DNA of 9,839 nt from an uncultured Bacteroidales bacterium. Its GTDB lineage: Bacteria; Bacteroidota; Bacteroidia; Bacteroidales; Paludibacteraceae. Of the stretch, positions 1 through 7,288 are shown one piece after another. The stretch covers positions 1 through 9,839 of the forward strand of contig CALGCU010000231.1 in NCBI GenBank assembly GCA_937886455.1, read 5' to 3'. The notes under the pieces are model-generated. The model ran no database searches, was not told the DNA's origin, and saw only the letters and a list, made by a program, of their open reading frames with translations. The stretch's first letter is position 1, and each line of letters opens with the position of its first letter. Position numbers and translations under genes: made by a program.

Positions 1-1890
1 CCGGAAGATATGCGTGTACAATTAGCCGGAAGATGTAGTGGAGATGTGCGAGCTCACTTTGTGTTGGATGATATTTTGAAGGGTGATTTTGATGATGTAA
101 AAGCGACAGGAGATTTACTTGCAGCTCAGTTGGTGGCCGATTATGAAGGTTGGCATGTAGAAACCTCAGAAGGAAAGTTGCAACTTCAGTTGCCTTGCAA
201 AGAAAATAAAAGTGAGATGAGTTTTGCTTCAGTCGGTGTGGACTTGGCTAATCTGAAAGTGACGCAGGGCGATAGTGTGGCTGTGGATGGAGCCGGAGTA
301 GGGTTGGCTTTGTCATTGTCAAATCCATTCAAGGAAGATTGGCTTCATGCAGGATGTGAACTGAAGAGTACAGCCTTGTCGGCCTTGTATGGAGGGATAT
401 ACGGTGACTTGCAAGATGCAGATATAGCAGCCACCTTGCGTTTGAATAAGAAGGATACTACCGATGTCCCTCAGATTCAGGCACAATTATTTATGGAAGG
501 TTTGTCGGGAGGTATGGATAGTATGCAGTTGGTGCTTGAGCGTCCTCGTGCAAATGTTTCTATGCGTCCTTCAAAAAACAATGCGAAGGAGCCGATTATC
601 AGTGTGACTTATGGGGGAGAAGGGTTGTCGTTTGCAATGGGCGATGATGTGAGTGTAGAAGCCGATAGTTTATCATTGACAGCCCGTACCCGTCATCGTT
701 CAGGTGCAGAAAATGTGTTGTTGGAATGGAATCCTCGTGTGAGCGTGAATTTGAAAGATGGTTTAGTGAAGATAGCCGATTTTAAGGAAGATATCTCAAT
801 TCCCGCCATTCAGTTTGACTATTCCAATCGTGATTTTGCGATTCAAGAAAGTAGGATTCGTTTAGGAAATTCAGATTTTCAGTTGAAAGGTGATATCAAA
901 GATATACATAAGTTTGTTTCCGGTCAGGGTTTGTTGACCGGTGAACTTGAGTTTGTGTCACAAACCACCGATGTGAATCAATTGATGGATTTAGTGAGTG
1001 GTTTAGGAAGTAGTGCAGAGGAATTGGTGGAGGAAGATAATGTAGCAGTGGAGGAAACCGATAGTGTTCAAGAGTCGATGCCATTTATAGTTCCCAAGGG
1101 TGTGGATTTGACCCTTCATACCCGTATAGAACGTGCATTAGTGGGCGAACAAGTAGCCACAAATCTGGGCGGTAATCTTTATGTGAAAGATGGTGTGTTG
1201 ATTTTAGAAGAGATGGGCTTTATATGTGATGCGGCTCGTTTGCAATTGACAGCTATGTATAAATCCCCTCGTCCGAATCATTTGTATGTAGGCCTGGACT
1301 ATCACATGACTGACATACAAATAGAAGAATTGATTAAGATGATTCCTCAGGTGGATTCAGTGTTGCCTATGTTGCGTTCTTTTCGTGGTAAAGGCGAGTT
1401 TCATTTAGCAGCCGAAACCAATTTGAATCGCGATTACGCTGTGAAATGGTCAACCCTTCGTGGAGCAGCATCCGTTCAAGGCAAAGACCTTGTGTTGTTA
1501 GATGGTGAGACATTCTCTCAGATAGCAAAGTTGATGTTGTTTAAGAAAAAGACCGAGAACAAGATCGATAGTATATCCGCCGAAGCCACAGTGTTTAGGA
1601 ATGAGGTAGATATATTCCCATTCATGGTGTCAATGGATAAATATAAAGTGGCATTGGGTGGTCGTCATAATCTGGATATGACTTTCAATTATCATTTATC
1701 GTTGTTGAGTCCGTTGCGTATAGGCGTGGATGTGTCAGGTAATTTTGATGACCTTAAGATAAAGCCAACGAGATGTAAATATGCAGAAGATTTTCGTCCG
1801 GCGGAGCGTAAGGTTGTAGAGACTCAGAATATGACATTCCGTGAGTTGATTAGGCAATCATTGGTGAGTACACTGAAAAAAGAAGAATAA
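1..1890 (+). CDS. AsmA-like envelope protein, C-terminal part (5' end outside window)
   Basis: The reading frame is open from the first base to a TAA at 1888-1890, about 629 visible residues. Codons 1-3 (Pro-Glu-Asp) continue upstream, and the Met at base 10 sits inside continuous beta-rich sequence, so it is probably not the start. The visible protein alternates short hydrophobic and polar strands, as in AsmA/TamB-type beta-rich envelope proteins. An acidic, Glu/Asp/Ser-rich linker (visible residues about 338-360) separates two such regions. The last 80 residues (LLSPLRIGVDVSGNFDDLKI and following) match the closing strand pattern I know from Bacteroidales AsmA-family C-terminal domains. Family members are usually anchored in the inner membrane and implicated in outer-membrane biogenesis or lipid transport. 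The N-terminal anchor would lie outside this window. Family call fairly sure; exact role unknown. Confidence 0.8.
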   Translation, partial: PEDMRVQLAGRCSGDVRAHFVLDDILKGDFDDVKATGDLLAAQLVADYEGWHVETSEGKLQLQLPCKENKSEMSFASVGVDLANLKVTQGDSVAVDGAGVGLALSLSNPFKEDWLHAGCELKSTALSALYGGIYGDLQDADIAATLRLNKKDTTDVPQIQAQLFMEGLSGGMDSMQLVLERPRANVSMRPSKNNAKEPIISVTYGGEGLSFAMGDDVSVEADSLSLTARTRHRSGAENVLLEWNPRVSVNLKDGLVKIADFKEDISIPAIQFDYSNRDFAIQESRIRLGNSDFQLKGDIKDIHKFVSGQGLLTGELEFVSQTTDVNQLMDLVSGLGSSAEELVEEDNVAVEETDSVQESMPFIVPKGVDLTLHTRIERALVGEQVATNLGGNLYVKDGVLILEEMGFICDAARLQLTAMYKSPRPNHLYVGLDYHMTDIQIEELIKMIPQVDSVLPMLRSFRGKGEFHLAAETNLNRDYAVKWSTLRGAASVQGKDLVLLDGETFSQIAKLMLFKKKTENKIDSISAEATVFRNEVDIFPFMVSMDKYKVALGGRHNLDMTFNYHLSLLSPLRIGVDVSGNFDDLKIKPTRCKYAEDFRPAERKVVETQNMTFRELIRQSLVSTLKKEE

Positions 1891-1911
1891 GATAGAGAGG
1901 TGGGTGTTGTT

Positions 1912-1939
1912 AATTGACGGCTTGTAGGGTTGGTCAATT
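1912..1939. repeat. 7-bp inverted repeat (operator-like) at the purM promoter
   Basis: AATTGAC at 1912-1918 and GTCAATT at 1933-1939 are perfect reverse complements with a 14-bp spacer. Their centres are 21 bp apart, about two helical turns. The right arm begins directly after the proposed -33 TTG of the purM promoter. This placement suits a dimeric regulator binding site. It could instead be a weak hairpin at the end of the AsmA-like transcript, although no T-run follows it. Confidence 0.4.
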
Positions 1940-1960
1940 GGAATAAAGGACTTACCTTTG
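1930..1960 (+). promoter_or_regulatory. Bacteroidota-type promoter for the purM operon
   Basis: TTG (1930-1932) is followed after 20 bp by TACCTTTG (1953-1960), a full match to the Bacteroidota primary-sigma -33/-7 consensus TTG-N19-21-TAnnTTTG. Transcription would start near 1965-1968, giving a leader of about 25 nt before the purM ATG at 1991. This separates the downstream operon from the AsmA-like gene. Confidence 0.72.
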
Positions 1961-1990
1961 CAGATGGTTAATGAATAAACAATTATTGTA

Positions 1991-3154
1991 ATGAACGAAA
2001 GGTATCAATTAAGAGGAGTTTCGGCATCTAAGGAAGATGTTCATAATGCTATTAAGAATTCAGATAAGGGTTTGTACCCGAAGGCATTTTGTAAGATAAT
2101 TCCGGATTATTTGGGGGGTGATGAGTCTTATTGTAACATCATGCATGCCGATGGTGCCGGTACCAAATCCTCTTTGGCATATATGTATTGGCGTGAGACG
2201 GGTGATTTGAATGTGTGGAAGGGTATTGCTCAGGATGCTCTTATCATGAATATCGATGATTTGCTTTGTGTAGGAGCGACCGATAATATTTTATTGTCAA
2301 GTACGATAGGACGTAATAAGCGTTTGATTCCGGGTGAGGTGATTTCTGCCATTATCAATGGTACGAATGAGTTGTGTGAAGAATTGTGTGAAATGGGTGT
2401 GCATATCTATCCTACGGGAGGAGAGACCGCTGATGTTGGTGACTTGGTTCGTACAATTATTGTGGATAGTACTGTGAGTTGTAGGATGAAACGTTCCGAT
2501 GTGGTGAATAATGCCAATATCAGTGATGGAGATGTGATAGTAGCGTTGTCACGTTGTGGCCAGGCTACTTATGAGAAGTTCTATAATGGCGGCATGGGTA
2601 GTAATGGTTTGACTTCAGCTCGTCATGATGTTTTTGCCCATTATCTGGCAGAGAAATATCCCGAGAGTTATGATGATGGAATGCCACATGAGTTGGCCTA
2701 TTCGGGCAATTATTCACTTACAGATGAGATAGCCGGTTTAGGTTTAGATGCCGGTAGGTTGGTTCTTTCTCCGACTCGTACTTACGCACCTGTAGTTAAG
2801 AAGTTGTTAGATGAATTGCGTCCGATGATACATGGTATGGTGCATTGTTCCGGCGGCGCCTTGACAAAGGTGATGCATTTTGTTGAGAATATGCATGTAG
2901 TGAAGAATAATCTTTTTGAAATACCTCCATTGTTCCGTATTATTCAAGAACAATCCGGAACAGAATGGAAAGAGATGTATAAGGTGTTTAATATGGGGCA
3001 ACGTTTAGAAGTTTATTTGCCTCAAGCCTATGCTCAGCAGGTGATAGAGATAGCTCGTTCATTTGGCATAGACGCACAAGTGTGTGGCTATTGTGAACGT
3101 GCAGATAAGAATCAGTTGGACATCATCAGTCCTTATGGCACATTTACATATTAG
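1991..3154 (+). CDS. purM: Phosphoribosylformylglycinamidine cyclo-ligase (AIR synthase)
   Basis: This 387-residue cytosolic enzyme of the AIR synthase superfamily closes formylglycinamidine ribotide with ATP to aminoimidazole ribotide in purine synthesis. Superfamily motifs appear in order: HADGAGTK (52-59), NIDDLLCVGA (87-96), TGGETAD (142-148), GSNGLTSAR (203-211), PTRTY (261-265), HCSGGA (285-290) and a VFNMGQRLEVY strand (332-342). The N-terminal RGVSASKEDVHNAIK and the roughly 40 extra residues over the E. coli-type enzyme (about 345) are typical of the form I know from Bacteroidales. The ATG at 1991 follows an AT-rich leader and lies just behind a consensus promoter. It appears to be the first gene of an operon with dapB, lepB and wbqC. 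PurL, ThiL, HypE and SelD share the fold, but the motif set and C-terminus fit PurM best. Confidence 0.9.
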   Translation: MNERYQLRGVSASKEDVHNAIKNSDKGLYPKAFCKIIPDYLGGDESYCNIMHADGAGTKSSLAYMYWRETGDLNVWKGIAQDALIMNIDDLLCVGATDNILLSSTIGRNKRLIPGEVISAIINGTNELCEELCEMGVHIYPTGGETADVGDLVRTIIVDSTVSCRMKRSDVVNNANISDGDVIVALSRCGQATYEKFYNGGMGSNGLTSARHDVFAHYLAEKYPESYDDGMPHELAYSGNYSLTDEIAGLGLDAGRLVLSPTRTYAPVVKKLLDELRPMIHGMVHCSGGALTKVMHFVENMHVVKNNLFEIPPLFRIIQEQSGTEWKEMYKVFNMGQRLEVYLPQAYAQQVIEIARSFGIDAQVCGYCERADKNQLDIISPYGTFTY

Positions 3155-3158
3155 AGAT

Positions 3159-3875
3159 ATGAAGATAGCATTGATTGGATATGGAAAGATGGGACACACG
3201 ATAGAGCGTGTAGCTTTGTCGCGTGGTCATGAGATAGTGAGTATTGTGGATGTAGAAAGTCAAGATAACTTTCACACGGCGGCCTTTGCTTCAGCCGATG
3301 TTGCCATAGAGTTTTCCACCCCATCTTCAGCTGTGAACAATATACGTGAGGCGTGGAAGGCCGGTTTGCCTGTAGTGTCGGGTACAACCGGGTGGCATGA
3401 CCAATTACCCTCGTTACGTGAGGAGTTGCAATGTGGAGGTCATGGTTTGTTTTGGTCTTCTAACTATAGTATAGGAGTTAATTTGTTTATGGAAGTGAAC
3501 CGTCAGTTGGCTTCCATGATGAATAAGTATGAGAATTATGCCATACGCATGAGCGAAACGCATCATATTCATAAGTTGGATGCCCCGAGTGGAACAGCCA
3601 TTACCCTTGCAGAAGATATACTGTCACGTGTGGACCGTGTGAAACAATGGGTGTTAGGTGATGAAGGTGGTTTGGGTGAACTCCCAATTGAGTCCATTCG
3701 TGAAGGAGAAGTACCGGGCATACATAGTGTGACGTATGAGAGTGATGTGGACAGTATTACCATATCCCATTCAGCCAAGAGTCGTGAGGGATTGGCATTA
3801 GGAGCTGTGCTTGCAGCAGAATTTATGTGTGGCAAGAAGGGTTATTATTCCATGCGTGACATGTTGGCATTATAA
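3159..3875 (+). CDS. dapB: 4-hydroxy-tetrahydrodipicolinate reductase
   Basis: This 238-residue cytosolic enzyme uses NAD(P)H to reduce the DapA product in the diaminopimelate/lysine pathway, which feeds peptidoglycan and protein synthesis. The N-terminal Rossmann motif is GYGKMG (residues 7-12), with D31 ending the second strand. Other family motifs are EFSTP (51-55), SGTTGW (74-79) and SSNYSIGVN (100-108). The catalytic signature ETHHIHKLDAPSGTA (133-147) carries the His pair H135/H136 and K139. The C-terminus has the usual GYYSMRDML end. The ATG at 3159 is chosen because Rossmann strand 1 (MKIALIG) starts there, only 4 nt after the purM stop. A longer in-frame version would run 75 nt back into purM and add a non-homologous extension. 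The length is slightly short for the family (about 250-270), but the gene looks intact. Confidence 0.94.
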   Translation: MKIALIGYGKMGHTIERVALSRGHEIVSIVDVESQDNFHTAAFASADVAIEFSTPSSAVNNIREAWKAGLPVVSGTTGWHDQLPSLREELQCGGHGLFWSSNYSIGVNLFMEVNRQLASMMNKYENYAIRMSETHHIHKLDAPSGTAITLAEDILSRVDRVKQWVLGDEGGLGELPIESIREGEVPGIHSVTYESDVDSITISHSAKSREGLALGAVLAAEFMCGKKGYYSMRDMLAL

Positions 3876-3918
3876 TTGAGTGATTTCCTCAGATAGAATT
3901 TAATTAAGAAACAGAACT

Positions 3919-5310
3919 ATGAAGGAACGTTTTAATCAGCCTGTTAAACAATGGATTAAATTTGCCGTATGGAGTTTAATATATGTGTTGTTTATCGTTT
4001 GGGTTGGCAATTATTGGTGGTTGTTGCTTTTGCCTTTCATCTTTGATATGTTTATTACCCATTTCATTCCGTATGATTGGTGGAAGAAGTATAAAGATTC
4101 AAATCCAATAGTTTATACCATTTGTAGTTGGATAGATGCGATTGTATTTGCTTTAGTAGCGGTTTATTTCATTTTCTTATATTTATTTCAGAACTATCAG
4201 ATACCCTCTTCCTCTTTAGAGAAGAGCCTTTTGGTGGGCGACTTTTTGTTTGTGAGCAAGGCTACTTATGGTCCTCGCGTTCCCAACACCCCCTTGTCTT
4301 TTCCATTGGTGCAACACACATTTCCTTGGGGCAGTAAATCCTATATAGAAAAGCCACAGTGGGAGTACAAACGTTTGAAGGGTTTGAGGCAGATAGAGCG
4401 AGGTGATATAGTAGTGTTTAATTTTCCTGCCGGAGACACGGTGGCTGTGCGCCAACCTAATCCTGATTATTACACCTTGTGTCATTATTATGGTAGAGAT
4501 GTGATTCATGCTCGTAAAGATTTGTTTGGTGAGGTGGTGTGGCGTCCGGTTGACCGTAGAGAGAACTATGTTAAGCGTTGTGTCGGACTGCCAGGTGATA
4601 CCTTAGAAATAGTTAATAATCAGATTTACATCAACCATGATGTTTTAGAAGATAAAGAGGGAGTGCAATATTGTTATTATGTTCAGACCGATGGCAGTGT
4701 GCTCACAGCTAAGGTGTTTGATAAGTTGGGAATCAGTAAGTCGGATCGCGTGTTGTTAAATCCGAGTGTGGATGTTGGGCGTAAAGAATTAGATGCGATG
4801 GGCTTAGACGCTTCTCGTCCGGTGTATCATCTTCCATTGACCCGAGCAATGAAATCTACGTTAGAACATATGCCACAGGTGGACACAATAGTGATAGAGC
4901 CCGATTGGCGTGGAGGAGATGTTTATCCTTTAGGATGTACAGAATGGACTCGTGACAATTATGGTCCTATTTATATGCCTAAGAAAGGTGAGAAAGTAGT
5001 TATTACTTCAGATAATTATGCTGTGTATGAACGTGTGATTCGTAATTATGAAGGTAATGAGGTGGCGATGAAAGAAGGTGTGGTGTATATCAATGGAGTT
5101 GCTACCAATGAATATACCTTTAAGATGGATTATTACTTTATGATGGGTGATAATCGTCATCAGTCGGCCGATTCGCGTTATTGGGGTTTTGTTCCCGAGG
5201 ACCACATAGTAGGTCAACCAGTGTTTGTGTGGTTGTCCTTGAATAAGGATAAAGGTTGGTTGGATGGTCGTATTCGTTGGAATCGTTTTTTGATGTATGC
5301 AGGTAACTAA
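3919..5310 (+). CDS. lepB: Signal peptidase I (long Bacteroidales form)
   Basis: This 463-residue inner-membrane serine protease of family S26 removes signal peptides from exported proteins. Two hydrophobic N-terminal stretches (about 13-50 and 64-91) would anchor it. Box B is QIPSSSLEKSLLVGD, with S99 as the expected nucleophile. Box D is NYVKRCVGLPGD, with K219 as the general base. Box E is MMGDNRHQSADSRYWGFV (408-425). Both catalytic residues are therefore present. About 190 residues separate K219 from box E, clearly more than in E. coli LepB, so the periplasmic cap domain is enlarged. Long signal peptidases of this kind are familiar in Bacteroidales next to dapB. The gene lies 43 nt after dapB, with no promoter I can recognise between them. 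The downstream wbqC gene starts 9 nt after its stop. Confidence 0.93.
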   Translation: MKERFNQPVKQWIKFAVWSLIYVLFIVWVGNYWWLLLLPFIFDMFITHFIPYDWWKKYKDSNPIVYTICSWIDAIVFALVAVYFIFLYLFQNYQIPSSSLEKSLLVGDFLFVSKATYGPRVPNTPLSFPLVQHTFPWGSKSYIEKPQWEYKRLKGLRQIERGDIVVFNFPAGDTVAVRQPNPDYYTLCHYYGRDVIHARKDLFGEVVWRPVDRRENYVKRCVGLPGDTLEIVNNQIYINHDVLEDKEGVQYCYYVQTDGSVLTAKVFDKLGISKSDRVLLNPSVDVGRKELDAMGLDASRPVYHLPLTRAMKSTLEHMPQVDTIVIEPDWRGGDVYPLGCTEWTRDNYGPIYMPKKGEKVVITSDNYAVYERVIRNYEGNEVAMKEGVVYINGVATNEYTFKMDYYFMMGDNRHQSADSRYWGFVPEDHIVGQPVFVWLSLNKDKGWLDGRIRWNRFLMYAGN

Positions 5311-5319
5311 CTAAGGGTT

Positions 5320-5931
5320 GTGAGTGATATTTGTGTAACAACGGCTTATTTTCCGCCTATCTCGTATATGCGTAGTTTGTTGTCATCCGATTGTGTGTGG
5401 GTGGAACAACATGATTATTATGAACGTCAATCATATCGTAATCGTTGTAATATAGCAGCTGCGAATGGAGTTATGTCGCTGAGTGTTCCGGTGGAGCGTG
5501 TTCAAGGAGAGAAGTCAGTGACGAAGGATATTCGCATATCAGATCATGCCAACTGGCGTCATGTTCACTGGCAATCGATAGTGTCTGCTTATAATATGTC
5601 TCCTTTTTTTGAGTATTATGAAGATGATATTGCCCCTTTTTTTCATAAAAAGTGGGATTTTCTTCTGGATTTTAATGTAGAAATTCTGCATAAAATCCTT
5701 GAATTGCTGGAAATTGAAAAAGAAATAAAATTAACTTCTCAATATGACGTGATTTTACCGCAAAAAGTTGTAGATTTGCGCCGTGAATTTCATCCGAAGT
5801 CTCAGCGGGTGGTAAATGGAAAGGATTATTACCAAGTTTTTGTTGAAAAGCATGGTTTTTTGCCCGATTTGAGTGTGATGGATTTATTATTTAATATGGG
5901 AAATGAATCAATATTATATTTAACCGACTAA
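5320..5931 (+). CDS. WbqC-family protein
   Basis: This 203-residue soluble protein has no signal peptide or membrane segment. WbqC-family signatures are visible: TAYFPPISYM near the N-terminus, NWRHVHWQSIVSAYNMSPFF (about residues 77-96), then LRREFHPK and YYQVFVEKHGFLPDLSVMDL towards the end. The family is named after an O-antigen cluster gene, and its biochemical activity is not settled, so no reaction is assigned. The start is a GTG at 5320, 9 nt after lepB ends. No in-frame ATG gives a full N-terminus, because the first internal one (M17) would remove the conserved YFPP strand. Linkage to dapB and lepB is a pattern I recognise from Bacteroidales. Its last codons overlap a 9-bp direct repeat. 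Confidence 0.85.
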   Translation: MSDICVTTAYFPPISYMRSLLSSDCVWVEQHDYYERQSYRNRCNIAAANGVMSLSVPVERVQGEKSVTKDIRISDHANWRHVHWQSIVSAYNMSPFFEYYEDDIAPFFHKKWDFLLDFNVEILHKILELLEIEKEIKLTSQYDVILPQKVVDLRREFHPKSQRVVNGKDYYQVFVEKHGFLPDLSVMDLLFNMGNESILYLTD

Positions 5932-5940
5932 TAACCGACT
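5921..5940. repeat. 9-bp direct repeat over the wbqC stop codon
   Basis: TAACCGACT occurs at 5921-5929 and again at 5932-5940, separated by AA. The first copy encodes the last residues of WbqC up to its stop. A small CCTC/GAGG hairpin (5941-5953) follows directly. The arrangement may be a local duplication or a paired binding site in the short wbqC-ilvE gap. Confidence 0.5.
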
Positions 5941-5971
5941 CCTCTTTATGAGGGGTAAAAATTAAATTATC

Positions 5972-6997
5972 ATGGAAAAACCAAACATTGATTGGAGCAA
6001 TTTGAGTTTTGGCTATATGCCAACTGACGTTAATGTTCGTTGCACCTACAAAGATGGAGCATGGGGTGAGTTGCGTCTCACAACTGACACAAACATTTCA
6101 TTACACATGGCTGCTACTTGTTTGCACTATGGTCAAGAAGCCTTTGAAGGATTGAAGGCTTTCATGGGTCCAGATGGCAAGATTCGTTTATTCCGTTTGG
6201 AAGAGAATGCTAAACGTTTGCAATCATCCTCACGTGGTATTGTGATGGCTGAGTTTCCCGAAGACAAGTTCCGTGAAGCATGTCTTTTGGCAGTGAAAGA
6301 GAATCTTCGTTTTGTTCCCCCTTATGAGTCAGGTGCTTCTCTTTATTTGCGTCCACTTATTATTGGTACCAGCCCTCAAGTGGGTGTTAAACCTGCTTCT
6401 GAGTATGAATTTATTCTTTTCGTAACCCCTGTAGGTCCTTATTTCAAGGGCGGATTTAAGACTACTCCGTTTGTGTTAATGCGTGAATATGACCGTGCAG
6501 CTCCTTATGGAACAGGAACATATAAAGTGGGTGGTAACTATGCAGCAAGTTTGAGAGCAGGCGAACGCGCTCATGAATTGGGTTATTCAAACATCTTCTA
6601 TTTAGATGCAAAAGAAAAGAAGTACATTGACGAATGTGGTGCAGCTAACTTCTTTGGTATCAAGGGTAACACTTATATTACTCCTAAGTCAACTTCTATT
6701 CTTCCTTCTATCACGAATAAGTCTTTAATGCAGTTGGCTGAAGATATGGGTATGACTGTAGAACGTCGTCCTATTGCAGTAGAGGAGTTGGCTACATTGG
6801 ATGAAGCCGGTGCTTGTGGTACAGCAGCAGTGATTAGTCCGATAGAGCGAATTGATGACTATGATGAAAAGAAATCATACGTATTTAGCAAAGATGGCAA
6901 ACCAGGTAAGGTCTCAGAAAAACTTTATAATCGTCTTCGTGCTATTCAATATGGTTTAGAAGAAGATAAGTTTGGTTGGATTACTTTGGTAGAATAA
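5972..6997 (+). CDS. ilvE: Branched-chain amino acid aminotransferase
   Basis: This 341-residue PLP enzyme (fold type IV, aminotransferase class IV) interconverts leucine, isoleucine and valine with their 2-oxo acids using glutamate/2-oxoglutarate. The HYGQEAFEGLKA motif is at 52-63. The PLP lysine is K185 in GTYKVGGNY. The PLP-ring glutamate is E221 or E222 in the DECGAANFFG region (220-229). The phosphate/substrate loop CGTAAVISPI is at 282-291. The length and this loop fit the long BCAT subgroup (as in human BCAT and mycobacterial IlvE) rather than the 308-residue E. coli form. The ATG at 5972 follows an A/T-rich leader 40 nt after wbqC. It may be read through from the purM operon or have its own weak promoter. 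A strong terminator follows. Confidence 0.94.
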   Translation: MEKPNIDWSNLSFGYMPTDVNVRCTYKDGAWGELRLTTDTNISLHMAATCLHYGQEAFEGLKAFMGPDGKIRLFRLEENAKRLQSSSRGIVMAEFPEDKFREACLLAVKENLRFVPPYESGASLYLRPLIIGTSPQVGVKPASEYEFILFVTPVGPYFKGGFKTTPFVLMREYDRAAPYGTGTYKVGGNYAASLRAGERAHELGYSNIFYLDAKEKKYIDECGAANFFGIKGNTYITPKSTSILPSITNKSLMQLAEDMGMTVERRPIAVEELATLDEAGACGTAAVISPIERIDDYDEKKSYVFSKDGKPGKVSEKLYNRLRAIQYGLEEDKFGWITLVE

Positions 6998-7023
6998 TTT
7001 TCACTATTCATCATTGTATAATA

Positions 7024-7055
7024 GGGGATGTGTCATAGATGGCACATCCCTTTTT
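7024..7055 (+). terminator. Rho-independent terminator after ilvE
   Basis: GGGATGTG (7025-7032) pairs with CACATCCC (7043-7050). The stem extends inward by a T-G and a C-G pair, leaving the loop ATAGAT. Five T residues follow directly (7051-7055). It lies 27 nt after the ilvE stop and should end the plus-strand operon. Confidence 0.88.
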
Positions 7056-7118
7056 GTGATATGTAATTGTGGGTGTTTTTTTATAGGGTGATGAATGAAT
7101 TTGTCGCTATCCATAATG

Positions 7119-7155
7119 AAGAAAGGGCATATCTATCCCAGATATGTCCTTTCTT
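7119..7155. terminator. 16-bp hairpin, possible bidirectional terminator
   Basis: The arms at 7119-7134 and 7140-7155 pair over 16 bp with a single G-T wobble and a 5-nt loop (ATCCC). Both 3' arms are T-rich at the end (CCTTTCTT or CCCTTTCTT), but no extended T-run follows on either strand. It could end the minus-strand candidate small RNA or the PepSY-like transcript, or act as a second stop behind ilvE. Confidence 0.55.
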
Positions 7156-7227
7156 GTAACACTAATTAATTCTAACTTCTAACCTGAACTTTGGCTTATG
7201 CAAGTTCTCACATGTCTTTGTTTTCTG
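7119..7227 (-). ncRNA. Candidate small RNA, about 110 nt
   Basis: No protein gene lies here, yet a consensus Bacteroidota promoter on the minus strand (7232-7262) points into it. The predicted transcript starts near 7225-7228. It first forms a hairpin from GAACTT/AAGTTC arms (7186-7191 with 7202-7207, with an inner GC/GC step). After an A/U-rich single-stranded stretch it ends in a 16-bp hairpin (7119-7134 with 7140-7155, one G-T wobble) whose 3' arm is U-rich (CCCUUUCUU). A 5' hairpin, linker and terminator-like stem is a normal small-RNA layout. I do not recognise a known family. The large stem alone could instead be a terminator for the PepSY-like gene or for plus-strand read-through. The 3' end is uncertain because no long T-run follows. 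Confidence 0.42.
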
Positions 7228-7231
7228 TGTG

Positions 7232-7262
7232 CAAAGTTACTGTGATGTGAGATGTGTTGCAA
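7232..7262 (-). promoter_or_regulatory. Bacteroidota-type promoter pointing into 7119-7227
   Basis: Read on the minus strand, TTG (7262-7260) is followed after exactly 20 bp by TAACTTTG (7239-7232), a full TAnnTTTG match. The spacing equals that of the purM promoter. It lies downstream of the PepSY-like gene and points away from it, so it cannot serve any annotated protein gene on that strand within the window. Confidence 0.62.
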
Positions 7263-7288
7263 TACCTTGTTGTGGGTAATTTTTGGGT

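Noticed and set aside
896..1084. Antisense open frames such as 896-1084, 2807-3001, 3569-3835 and 8224-8436
   Set aside because: They lie opposite well-supported genes and show no family motif or signal. Their compositions (His/Thr/Pro/Ser-rich) are what antisense reading of these genes gives.
1964..1978. Four-codon ORF (MVNE) in the purM leader
   Set aside because: It lies at or before the predicted transcription start and shows no regulatory codon pattern.
3084..3158. Longer dapB reading frame starting inside purM
   Set aside because: It would overlap purM by 71 nt and add an unrelated N-terminus. The Rossmann strand MKIALIGYGKMG begins exactly at the ATG at 3159.
5915..5922. TATATTTA as an ilvE promoter -7 element
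   Set aside because: It deviates from TAnnTTTG at the last base, lies in wbqC coding sequence and has no TTG at the -33 distance.
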